This document shows, piece after piece, positions 1-8,800 of a stretch of 20,718 bases of DNA. The notes beneath the pieces are model-generated. The model was given only the letters and a program-made list of their open reading frames with translations. It was not told the origin of the DNA and ran no database searches. Source of the DNA: Anaerolineae bacterium. GTDB lineage: Bacteria; Chloroflexota; Anaerolineae; Anaerolineales; E44-bin32. Position numbers and translations under genes: made by a program. The stretch spans positions 1 to 20,718 of the forward strand of contig JAUVOZ010000015.1 of the NCBI GenBank assembly GCA_030598885.1, given 5' to 3'. Each line of letters starts with the position of its first letter. Within the stretch, counting starts at the first letter, position 1.

Positions 1-90
1 CCTTCGACTTCGGCTCTCCATAGCTTCTGCAAGACATCGGGGCGTCCTGAGCGGAGCAAGCCACGAAGTGGCGAGCGCAGTCGAAGGACG
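1..90. repeat. palindromic intergenic repeat
   Basis: Bases 1-9 (CCTTCGACT) are the exact reverse complement of 79-87. Inside lies a second dyad, CGTCCT at 43-48 against AGGACG at 85-90, with a small hairpin at its centre (GCCAC 60-64, GAA loop, GTGGC 68-72). The composition, CCTGAGCG...GTCGAAGGACG, resembles a dispersed intergenic palindrome that I recall from many Chloroflexota and other environmental genomes; this is from memory and unchecked. It lies beyond the 3' end of the bacterial-type valS and could fold in its transcript. The unit at 1-40 may be cut by the window edge. Confidence 0.6.
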
Positions 91-195
91 AGCCTCCGCT
101 CTGGATGCTTGTTTAATTTTCTAATTTACTGATATGAGCCTATCTTTTGATTTAAGACAATTCACTCGCTTCCAAAGCCTAAATTCCATTCTAAC

Positions 196-2880
196 TCAGC
201 CTATCACACCCAGCTGACCTGCTAATTTTATCGCGGTCTCCTTCAGCAATGATAGTTTCATTCGCTCCTTCTGGACCACATCGGCTGGTGCACGCTCAGA
301 GAAAGGTCCAGCTAGAAGGTCCTCGAGCCTTTTTATCTGCGCCTTTACCGCCTCTAGTTCTTTCGTGAGACGTAGCCGTTCAACATCTATATCAAACATT
401 TGCGCCAGTGGTAAATAAACCTCAATCGACCCTACGACAAGCGGTACCGAATCCGACGGTGGAGTTTCAAGCGATTCGTGTACCTGCAGCTGTTCAGGGT
501 CCAGTCCAGCCAGAACGGCAATCGCCTGGCGTTGAGCTGAAATCAAATCAGTCAAATCGCCGCTGTTTATGATAGCTGCGATACGGCGCGCTGGTTCGAC
601 CCCCTTCTCAACCCGCAGGTTACGGATGGCGCGTACCAGATCCATGATCAGGGTAAAGCGTTCGATAGCCCGCTCATCATCTTCCGACCAGGATATGGGT
701 TGAGGCCATCGGGCTACGATCAACGCCTCCTCCCAACCATCTTCTGGTCCGTATCCAGCAGGATGATGTTGGCAGGCGTGCTTTAGATGTCCCCAGAGCT
801 CCTCGGTTACATAAGGTATAAAAGGATGCAACAGCCGTAAACAGGTGTCGAGCACCGATACCAACGTCTCGGCGGTGAGCCAAGCGCGATCGCCTCCTGC
901 ATTTAACTGTAATTTGGCGATCTCCAGGTACCAATCGGCGAACTCACCCCAGAAGAACTCATACATCTGGCGACCCGCCTCAGCATATTGGTGGGAGGAA
1001 AACAAGCGATCGACATCGCGCATAAGCAGCTTAAGGCGGGCTTTGATCCAACGATCAGCTTCGGTTGGTTCTAGGGCATCGGAAAGCTTGTCAGGCGCTT
1101 TCTCAAGCCCCATCAGTACCAGCCTGCCTGCGTTCCACAGTTTATTAGCGAAGTTCCGGTTGGCTTGCACTCGCTGGATACCTAGGCTCATATCATTACC
1201 GGGCGTTGAACCAGTTAGTAATGAAAAACGGAGCGCGTCGGTTCCAAATTCATCCATCACTTCCAGAGGGTCAATCACATTACCCAGGGTCTTGCTCATC
1301 TTGCGTCCCTGTTCGTCTCGCACAAGACCATGAAGATAGATGATGTGGAATGGCGACTGGCCGGTGAATTCCAACCCCATCATGATCATGCGCGCTACCC
1401 AGAAGAAGAGAATATCGTACCCGGTCTCCATCATCGCAGTCGGGTAGAAGTAATCGAGATCTTCAGTGTCATCCGGCCAACCAAGCGTGGAAAAGGGCCA
1501 CAGACCGGAGGAGAACCAAGTGTCGAGCACATCAGGATCCTGTTCGATCTCAGTCGAACCACAGTGAAGGCAACGCTCAGGGTCCTCGCGGGCAACAGTG
1601 ATTTCTGAGCAATCCGCGCAATGCCAGGCTGGAATGCGGTGCCCCCACCAAAGCTGACGCGAGATGCACCAGTCCCGAATATTTTCCAGCCAGTTGTAGT
1701 ACACCTTGGTGAACCGCTCGGGTACAATCTGGATGTCACCCCGGCGCACAACCTCCAGCGCTGGTTTAGCCAAAGGTTCCATGCGCACAAACCACTGGGT
1801 GGACACCATGGGTTCAACAACTTCCCCACCCCGCTGGGTACATGGCACCTGCAAAACATAAGGCTCAGTTTTTATCGTCATACCAGACGCCTGCATGTCG
1901 GCCCATAGTCGCTCACGACATTCGTAGCGATCGAGTCCCTTGTAGGGCCCAGCATTGGCGTTCATCGTGGCATCGGGATTGAGCACATTGATGACTTGTA
2001 GATCATGGCGCTGACCGATTTCGTAATCAGCTTGATCGTGACCGGGAGTGATCTTTAACGCGCCGGTGCCGAATTCGAGGTCAACATATGAATCTTGAAT
2101 TATCGGGATTGACCGGTTCAATATCGGCACCCTACAAGTCTTGCCAACCAGGTGTCGATACCTTTCGTCATTCGGGTGGATCGCAACTGCTGTGTCACCG
2201 AGGATGGTCTCTGGGCGAGTGGTGGCTACCGGTATGAACTCATCCGAATCGGTAACCGGGTATTTAAAATAATACAGCGTTCCTTGCTCCTCGCGGTACT
2301 CAACCTCCAGATCGCTGACCGCCGTGCGTAACCCGGGCGACCAGTTAATCAGATAGGTTCCTCGGTAAATAAGTCCTTTCTCGTAAAGACGCACGAAAGC
2401 CTCGCGCACCGCACGTGATAGACCTTCGTCGAGAGTGAAACGTTCACGGTCCCAATCACAGGAGGCGCCTAGACGGCGTAGCTGCTCAGTGATGATCCCA
2501 CCATACTTCGCTTTCCACGCCCAGGCTCGTTCAATGAAAGCCTCTCTACCCAACTCCTCCCGAGTGATACCCTCTTCCTCTTGGAGATGTTTTTCTACCT
2601 GGAGCTGAGTGGCGATCCCAGCGTGATCCGTCCCTGGAACCCACAGGGTTGGGATACCTCTCATTCGACTGTAGCGGATCATCAGATCTTCCATAGCAAC
2701 AAACATAGCATGGCCGAGGTGCAGTTCACCGGTGACATTAGGCGGCGGGATTGAGATCACATACGGCTGGCGGCCCGGCTCAATCCTAGGTTTGAAGTAA
2801 TCGTTTGATTCCCACCACTCATACAGGCGCTCCTCTACTGTTTTGAAATTGTAGGTTTTGGGTAGGGTATATTGACTCAT
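196..2880 (-). CDS. valS: valyl-tRNA synthetase, bacterial type
   Basis: Class I cytoplasmic enzyme that charges tRNA-Val with valine and hydrolyses mischarged Thr-tRNA-Val. The 894 residues cover the whole family. The Rossmann signature HLGH is at 54-57 within PPPNVTGELHLGH, and KMSKT is at 527-531. The editing (CP1) domain shows ATTRPETILGDTAVA and GHDQADYEIG. NWSPGLRTAVSDLEVEY matches the bacterial ValRS signature. A CxxC...CxxC zinc ribbon (HCADC, CLHC) precedes LDTWFSS. The C-terminal 65 or so residues form the coiled-coil tRNA-binding arm typical of bacterial ValRS. The ATG is set by AGGAGG at 2888-2893 with a 7-nt spacer. It lies 80 nt downstream of a second ValRS gene, probably in the same T-box-controlled transcript, and no terminator is visible between them. 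Confidence 0.97.
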   Translation of the reverse strand: MSQYTLPKTYNFKTVEERLYEWWESNDYFKPRIEPGRQPYVISIPPPNVTGELHLGHAMFVAMEDLMIRYSRMRGIPTLWVPGTDHAGIATQLQVEKHLQEEEGITREELGREAFIERAWAWKAKYGGIITEQLRRLGASCDWDRERFTLDEGLSRAVREAFVRLYEKGLIYRGTYLINWSPGLRTAVSDLEVEYREEQGTLYYFKYPVTDSDEFIPVATTRPETILGDTAVAIHPNDERYRHLVGKTCRVPILNRSIPIIQDSYVDLEFGTGALKITPGHDQADYEIGQRHDLQVINVLNPDATMNANAGPYKGLDRYECRERLWADMQASGMTIKTEPYVLQVPCTQRGGEVVEPMVSTQWFVRMEPLAKPALEVVRRGDIQIVPERFTKVYYNWLENIRDWCISRQLWWGHRIPAWHCADCSEITVAREDPERCLHCGSTEIEQDPDVLDTWFSSGLWPFSTLGWPDDTEDLDYFYPTAMMETGYDILFFWVARMIMMGLEFTGQSPFHIIYLHGLVRDEQGRKMSKTLGNVIDPLEVMDEFGTDALRFSLLTGSTPGNDMSLGIQRVQANRNFANKLWNAGRLVLMGLEKAPDKLSDALEPTEADRWIKARLKLLMRDVDRLFSSHQYAEAGRQMYEFFWGEFADWYLEIAKLQLNAGGDRAWLTAETLVSVLDTCLRLLHPFIPYVTEELWGHLKHACQHHPAGYGPEDGWEEALIVARWPQPISWSEDDERAIERFTLIMDLVRAIRNLRVEKGVEPARRIAAIINSGDLTDLISAQRQAIAVLAGLDPEQLQVHESLETPPSDSVPLVVGSIEVYLPLAQMFDIDVERLRLTKELEAVKAQIKRLEDLLAGPFSERAPADVVQKERMKLSLLKETAIKLAGQLGVIG

Positions 2881-2921
2881 GTGGGTTCCTCCTGAAAGAG
2901 AACTATAACTTAATAATGGAC

Positions 2922-2964
2922 TAGGGATCAGGGATTAGGTTTAGGGATCAGGGTTAGGGATCAG
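2922..2964. repeat. short TAGGGATCAG repeat between the two valS genes
   Basis: Three copies of TAGGGATCAG stand at 2922-2931, 2942-2951 and 2955-2964, with related AGGGATTAGG sequence between them. The last copy supplies the stop codon of the upstream synthetase (TGA, read on the minus strand at 2961-2963), so the repeat runs into the coding end. It shows no dyad and does not look like a terminator. The spacings of 20 and 13 nt are irregular, which suggests slippage-generated simple sequence rather than protein-binding iterons. Confidence 0.6.
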
Positions 2965-5438
2965 TCGTCGGATCGATCGAATTCCACCGCGACCCTGATA
3001 TTCCCTTCCGATAATAATTCCTCCAACGTGGGGTCGAGGTGATCGACAAGCTCCACCTCCCGAGCACGAGTCGCACTCATCAAGTCGATCGCAACTTCAC
3101 TAATTTGGTGCACCAGATCTGGATCCTCTACGACGACTTGTAACTTCGACAGTTCTGTGGCCAAAGAAAGGTGCTGTTCACTTTTTTTACGGCGGACAGC
3201 TTTGGTCATCCCCACCAGTATCGCTCCAATTTCCTCAGCAACTCCATCCTCCCAGGAAGGTTCTCCTTTGGGCCAACTTGAAAGGTGGATGGATTTCTGC
3301 TCCTCGATATCGGCAAATAATAGTAGATAGATTACCTCCGTCACATGGGGGAGGATGGGGGCCAAGAGCTTGATCGTTATGAGTAACACATGGTAGAGCG
3401 CGAATCGGGCACCGTCCAATGCTTCTCCAGGTTCGTCGTAAAGACGTTGCTTGACTAGTTCGATATAATTATCCGCCAGGTCTGTCCAGAAAAAAGTTTC
3501 AGTCACACTCTTGGCGGTTGCGTAATCGTAATTATTATAGGCTTCAGTAGCCAATTTCAGAGTGTGCTGCAACCGGGATAGGATCCAACGATCCGTCGCC
3601 AAGATGGGTGGCGTCAACGCCGGCGGCACATAATCTGTCAGAAACCGTTGGCTGAATCGAGCTACATTCCACAATTTGGTGACCAGCTTGGCACCTGCCT
3701 GGATCTTTTCCTGGTTGATGATCGAGTCCTTACCCAAACCGGTGCTGGCTGCCCAGTAACGTACAGCATCCGCCGAGTAGAGCTTGATCATCTCCAATGG
3801 TGTCATGGGACCTCCACCACGACTCTTGCTGATTTTTCCCACCCCTCGCGGCGACAAACCCCAACCGGAGATAGCGGCAGCCTTCCACGGGACCACACCG
3901 AAGTGATGAAGGGATTTGACGATGGTATAGAATGCCCAGGTGCGTATGATTTCATGTGACTGAGGTCGAAACGACATGGGAAATACTTGGGCATAGAATT
4001 GATCGTCAATCAACCAGCGGCCGACAATCTGCGGAGTGAGTGAGGACGTCGCCCAGGTGTCCATGACATCCTCTTCTGGCGTGAAAGACGTCCCCCCACA
4101 AACACAAGGCTCACCCGGCAAACTTTCTCGCGGATCCACTGGTAGTTGGCTATCATCGGCCAAAATGACTTCGCCGCAGTCATTACAGTACCATAGAGGA
4201 AACGGCACTCCGAAAGTTCTTTGACGAGAGATACACCAATCCCATTGTAGATTCTCGACCCAATCTCGGTACCGAACATGCATGTGATCTGGATGCCAAA
4301 TAACCTGCTCGCCAGCCCTGAGCAACTCATCTTTAAACTTAAGTACTTGAATGAACCACTGCCCTGTCACCAGGTACTCTATGGGCGTATCACAACGTTC
4401 ATGGATCCGCACCGATTGGATAAATTGTCGATGATCGAGAAGCAAGCCCCGCTCATTCAGTTCCTTCACGATCTGATGCCTAGCCTCAATGGGAGTAAGA
4501 CCGATGTACTTATCTGCCATACCGTTTAGCCGACCATTCCCATCCAGAACCACCCGCAACGGGAGCTGATACCGGCGCCACCACTCGATGTCAACTGCAT
4601 CACCAAAAGTACAGCACATGACTACACCGGTACCTATATCCGGATCCACCGCATCGTCTGCAAGTAATGGTACTTCCTGTCCGAATATCGGGACTCGCAC
4701 ACTGCGTCCGGCGAGGTGCCTGGTGCGTTCATCCTCCGGATGAACAAACACTGCAACGCAGGCCGGCAGCAATTCTGGTCTGGTAGTAGCGATCTCCAGT
4801 CGCTCCTCACCCTCAAGGCTAAAAGCCAGGGTATAGAAAACGCTTTCACGATCTAGATCATTTAAATCAGCTTGAGCGATCGCCGTGCCACACTCAGGAC
4901 ACCATATGGTCGGAGCTTCCTGATGGTAGACAAGACCTTTACGATAGAGGTCGATGAAAGACCACTGCGAAGTACGTCGTGAAAGCTCATCGATGGTGCG
5001 GTAGGTGTAACGCCAATCGATGGAGATCGCCATCCGCCTCCAGAGCCTCTCGTATTCAACTTCCGCCTCCTCACTAACCTGGAGACACTTCTCGATAAAG
5101 GCGTTTCTCCCGACCTCATCCGCATGTATTCCCGCGCTTCGCTCCACCAATCGTTCCGTGGGCAGGCCGTTGTCATCGAAGCCCATGGGATAGAAGACGT
5201 TGAAGCCGTTCATACGCCAAAACCGGGCAATAAAATCGGCTTGGCTATAGGAATAAACATGACCCAGATGCAGCTCACCCGAGACCGTCGGTGGAGGGGT
5301 ATCAATCGAGAAGACCGGGGCGCTCCTATGAGGCTCGAAATGATAGATGCCCTCCTTTTGCCAGGATCGCTGTAGCCGACGCTCGGCGGCGCCCGGATCA
5401 TAGCGCTTTGGAAATGGTGCAGGTTCACCCTGGCTCAT
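2961..5438 (-). CDS. valS: valyl-tRNA synthetase, archaeal-type, T-box controlled
   Basis: A second full-length class I synthetase, 825 residues from the chosen start. HLGH is at 57-60 in TPPPTVSGELHLGH, followed by GFDDNGLPTERLVE, the signature of the ValRS branch found in archaea and some bacteria such as Rickettsiales. KISKS is at 535-539. The editing domain has ATTRPELLPACVAV and TFGDAVDIEWW, again the archaeal form. Two cysteine pairs (CPEC, and CNDC with CVC) suggest zinc ribbons. It lacks the C-terminal coiled-coil arm of its neighbour. An upstream in-frame ATG at 5555 lies inside T-box Stem III, so translation must start at 5438, where CGGAG (5446-5450) sits 7 nt ahead. It is the first gene after the T-box leader and is followed by the bacterial valS. 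Why the cell keeps both is unknown. An editing, stress or antibiotic-resistance role is only inference. Confidence 0.93.
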   Translation of the reverse strand: MSQGEPAPFPKRYDPGAAERRLQRSWQKEGIYHFEPHRSAPVFSIDTPPPTVSGELHLGHVYSYSQADFIARFWRMNGFNVFYPMGFDDNGLPTERLVERSAGIHADEVGRNAFIEKCLQVSEEAEVEYERLWRRMAISIDWRYTYRTIDELSRRTSQWSFIDLYRKGLVYHQEAPTIWCPECGTAIAQADLNDLDRESVFYTLAFSLEGEERLEIATTRPELLPACVAVFVHPEDERTRHLAGRSVRVPIFGQEVPLLADDAVDPDIGTGVVMCCTFGDAVDIEWWRRYQLPLRVVLDGNGRLNGMADKYIGLTPIEARHQIVKELNERGLLLDHRQFIQSVRIHERCDTPIEYLVTGQWFIQVLKFKDELLRAGEQVIWHPDHMHVRYRDWVENLQWDWCISRQRTFGVPFPLWYCNDCGEVILADDSQLPVDPRESLPGEPCVCGGTSFTPEEDVMDTWATSSLTPQIVGRWLIDDQFYAQVFPMSFRPQSHEIIRTWAFYTIVKSLHHFGVVPWKAAAISGWGLSPRGVGKISKSRGGGPMTPLEMIKLYSADAVRYWAASTGLGKDSIINQEKIQAGAKLVTKLWNVARFSQRFLTDYVPPALTPPILATDRWILSRLQHTLKLATEAYNNYDYATAKSVTETFFWTDLADNYIELVKQRLYDEPGEALDGARFALYHVLLITIKLLAPILPHVTEVIYLLLFADIEEQKSIHLSSWPKGEPSWEDGVAEEIGAILVGMTKAVRRKKSEQHLSLATELSKLQVVVEDPDLVHQISEVAIDLMSATRAREVELVDHLDPTLEELLSEGNIRVAVEFDRSDD

Positions 5439-5445
5439 ATATAGA

Positions 5446-5450
5446 CTCCG
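5446..5450 (-). promoter_or_regulatory. RBS that decides the start of the archaeal-type valS
   Basis: CGGAG on the minus strand lies 7 nt before the ATG at 5438 and 5 nt after the T-tract of the T-box terminator. It fixes the start and excludes the 39-codon extension that would read through the leader RNA. Confidence 0.8.
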
Positions 5451-5455
5451 AATAG

Positions 5456-5484
5456 AAAAACCCTTCGTCCTCGAGGACGAAGGG
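5456..5484 (-). terminator. T-box intrinsic terminator
   Basis: A perfect 24-nt palindrome at 5461-5484 forms a 10-bp stem (CCCTTCGTCC / GGACGAAGGG) with a TCGA loop. Five T residues follow on the minus strand (5456-5460). It lies just downstream of the T-box motif and just upstream of the RBS. Its 5' strand also supplies the 3' side of the antiterminator, as in transcription-attenuating T-boxes. Confidence 0.92.
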
Positions 5485-5717
5485 CGAAGCCTCCGCGGTA
5501 CCACCTCACTTCGCCGGGCATTGCTGCCCCGACGCTCTCCCACCCTGACCATCATCAGGGCTTAGCTGTAACGGGCTCACCCGCGCTGTTCTACTCCCCG
5601 TCAAAGACGAGTTTCTTCAGCGGATCTGCCGGGCGACATTCGGCGACTGCTGCTGTGGAGGTTCTCAGCCTATGACCACTCCGTCTCTACCAGCGCCTGG
5701 TCGCTTACTCCTCCCAG
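5456..5717 (-). promoter_or_regulatory. T-box riboswitch, valine-specific (GUC specifier)
   Basis: Leader RNA that senses uncharged tRNA-Val and allows read-through into the two synthetase genes. The T-box motif AGGTGGTACCGCG is at 5494-5506. Its UGGU (5500-5503) would pair with an ACCA tRNA end, matching discriminator A of tRNA-Val. The Stem I base is CTGGG (5713-5717) with CCCGG (5629-5633), and the next helix is GCGAC (5700-5704) with GTCGC (5643-5647). The internal loop between them has AGTA on one side and GAAT-GTC on the other, which places the specifier GUC at 5635-5637. The Stem III hairpin is CCCTGA/TCAGGG (5543-5560). An extra hairpin (5516-5529, GCAA loop) lies between Stem III and the antiterminator. 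Pairings were worked out by eye. Confidence 0.93.
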
Positions 5718-5747
5718 TGTTATCTACTGATATGTAATTGTTGGCGC

Positions 5748-5778
5748 ATTATAGCATAGATAGCCGGTTGATTTTCAA
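5748..5778 (-). promoter_or_regulatory. promoter of the T-box / valS operon
   Basis: On the minus strand, TATAAT at 5748-5753 is preceded by TGC (extended -10). TTGAAA at 5773-5778 lies 19 nt upstream, slightly wide, but the extended -10 can compensate. Predicted initiation near 5741 leaves about 24 nt before T-box Stem I, which fits a leader promoter. Confidence 0.7.
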
Positions 5779-5854
5779 CTACATAAAATACGGTGCACCC
5801 AAATCCAAGCATTATTACCAAGCTGAGTTCGTCTAAGAAATCCCGTAATTTCTA

Positions 5855-8800
5855 CTAATCCTTCTTGTTCGTTCCACTCGTCCTGTTTGCATCGTCCTCA
5901 TCAATCAAAGGGGAACGGATCGGGATTTCAAGAGTGAAGGTACTGCCCACACCCAGCCGGCTCTCGACTGCGATTCGCCCTCCATGTTGTTCGGCGATCG
6001 ACTTCACGATCGCCAGACCGAGACCCAAGCCACCCTGACGATCCCCCTCCCGCTGACGGGCACGGTAGAACTTTTCGAATATTCGTGCTTGATCTGTTGG
6101 TGCGATGCCCACACCGGTGTCTTGTACGATTATCAGCTGCTGCTCACCCTTTTGATCTACTTTGACCGTCACCTGCCCTTCAGCCGGTGTGTACTGGATA
6201 GCGTTGTCGATCAAGTTGGAAACCGCCTGGCGGAGCAGGGTTGGATCAACATTAATCGCCTCCATCTCCTCCGCCACATCCACATCCAAGGTGATCTGTT
6301 TGTTAGCTGCTTGTGGTCTGTACCCATTAATGATTTCAGTCATCAAAGACGCGATGTCGACACTCTCCAGATCTAATCCCATTCCAGCTTCGATCCGCCC
6401 AAGGTCTAGCAAATTATCGACCAGATTGTCCATCTGATCGACGCTGGCAAGTATCTTGTTCATGAACTCTCTTTGCTGGTCATTCATTGTACCGACCATA
6501 CTGAGCATGGTCGCGTAACCGCGCATTAAAGTTAGAGGCGCCCTCAAGTCGTGACTGACGGTTGAGACGAACTCAGATTTTAGTGAATCGAGTTTCTTAT
6601 AATGAGTGATATCCCATAAGACACATACTCGACCGGAAGTTCCCCCACCTCCTGGGTTGATGTCTGAAACGGAGGCGAACATCACCCGGCCAGGGTCGAT
6701 CTCCACTTCAATTGTTCGCATCTCCTGATCTGGTTCGAGAAGGAGTTCAATCAATCCTGGCGTTGCCAACCAATCAGCTGCTGGCTTGCCGATTACCTCA
6801 CCATGCTCAACCCCTAGAAGGGCTTCAGCTGCCGGGTTGAAAAGCGAGATGCATCCGTCACGATCGACGACGATAACCACGTTCGGAGTGCCCTCAAGCA
6901 CAGCCATCAGTCGCATTCGTTCCTGTTCCGCACGATGGTAAAGACGAGAGTTGGCAATCGCAACGCCTAATTGGCTAGCAAGAATGGAGAGCAAATTTAT
7001 TTCATCCGGCTGAAATGTATGTGGAACGCGGTTACCTAACCAGAGGGCTCCGACGAATTCATCTTCATGCTTTATCGGTAACGCAGTAAGGGACTCTATC
7101 GATTCGGTCAAAGCCTCAACATCGATCACCGCCCTTGCTCGACTTGGATTCTCAAGCATAAAGTGTCCACGCTCCTGACACAGAGCCAGCACTTGGGAAT
7201 CGATTGCAGCCCAGTTACCAGGGTCTTCTCCTGCTTGATACGCTTCCAATGAACTCCGACTCTCATCTGAGATGGGAATGAGAGCCAACCGAACGAAATC
7301 GGAATTTGTCGTACGCCCGATGCCGGTCAAGATAGGTGGTAATACTGTGGACAGTTCAAAACTGGTGGTCACTTGATGACTCACCAACAAGAGCAATGCC
7401 ATCTCATCTATGCGCGCTTTTAGGCCGCGCCTCATTTGCTCAAATGAGAAAGCCAGTTGGCCGATCTCGTCTTCCCCAGCCGCGGTGATCGGTTGGGCCA
7501 AGTCACCGCGAGCTATGGACCGCGCTACATCGGCCATCATACGCAAGGGCTGCGTCAAGCGTCGGCTGATGGCATACACCATAACAACCACCACCACTCC
7601 TACAAAGGCAATTACTAAGGTCAGACGGGCTGCAATCTGTAAAGCCTGCCGCTGAACTTCACGCATTGGTGTAGTGACAACAATTCGCCAGGGATAACCT
7701 TCGATGGCATAGGCAAACACCAAACGCCGTGTGCCATCTGGTGCAGTATCCACCTGCACATGCTCCTCTGGTGGTAGATTAAAATCGAAAGTCTCCACCG
7801 CCTCATCAACCCCCGGATGGAGCAAGATCAGCCCTCGATCGTCGGTTAAGAATGCCTCACCGGGGAAAGCATTCTCAAGACTAGTAATAACTGGAGATAG
7901 TAATGGGTTCGATGAAAGATCGGTCCAACCTACCAAAACTCCCAATGGTTGCTCCGATTCAGGTGGATGGATGGGCCAGAGGAATGCAATTTGCCTAGGC
8001 TGACTTTTTAGTAATGGCTCCAGAATTACTTCTTCGGGAACACCCTTTGCGACTGCCTTCAAAGCCACCCCCAGCCCATGTGAAATCTCAATTGTGAGAT
8101 CTTCTTCAGAGGGATAAGTTACCAGAAGTTGGGCTTCAGTATCAAAAACAGCCAATCGGTTAAAGAAGGTGTCAGCTCGTAGATATCCCCTCAACTCCTC
8201 CGGGGAATGAGCCTCGGCTGTGACCAGTGAACTGACTTCACCGGAGATTCTGCGACTAAGGTCCCGACCAGTTTGGATGAAGTACGGAATGGCCCCGCCT
8301 GCCTGAACTGCAGTGTGCCTCATTTGTCTCTCTACCAAATCTCGGGCAGAGGACTGTGCCAGTAACCAATCCCCGTAGAGCAGAACCCCACTGGCGACTG
8401 CTCCTAAGATAACAAAGACCGTCAGCAACCGGGCAGCTAGGGAACGATTATAAGGACCAACAACTAATTGCTGTGGTGTAAACCAAGTTTCCACTTCAGA
8501 CGAACGCACGATCTCACAAATCGCACCGGAGAAAATGGATTCAACCACCGCGGCTAGTAAAATCGCTCCCAGAAAGGTGAAGGCATAATCCAATCCATCG
8601 TACAGGCTTCCTCCACTATAAAAATACTGTTCGACGGTTTGTATTAAGCCTAAAAACAACCCGCCTATTAGACTACTGATTAGTGGATTGCGGGCTGCCT
8701 GTCCGGGCCACTCAGCGTAATCGCGCCTTATCAGCCACGCTACTAACGCCGCTTGCAGAACCATATGTAATGGGGTGAGAATATGGTTTGTCTCCCACCC

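Noticed and set aside
845..1333. 162-codon plus-strand frame inside the bacterial valS
   Set aside because: It lies opposite a fully conserved gene, has no RBS and no recognisable domain; antisense shadow.
2922..2964. TTAGGG-like sequence as a telomeric or replication iteron
   Set aside because: Only three irregularly spaced copies in a bacterial intergenic gap.
5439..5555. 39-residue N-terminal extension of the archaeal-type ValRS
   Set aside because: It reads through T-box Stem III, the antiterminator and the terminator. A good RBS marks ATG 5438, where homology begins.
5837..5852. GAAAT/ATTTC hairpin near the end of the membrane kinase gene as terminator
   Set aside because: Five weak base pairs and no T-tract on the minus strand.
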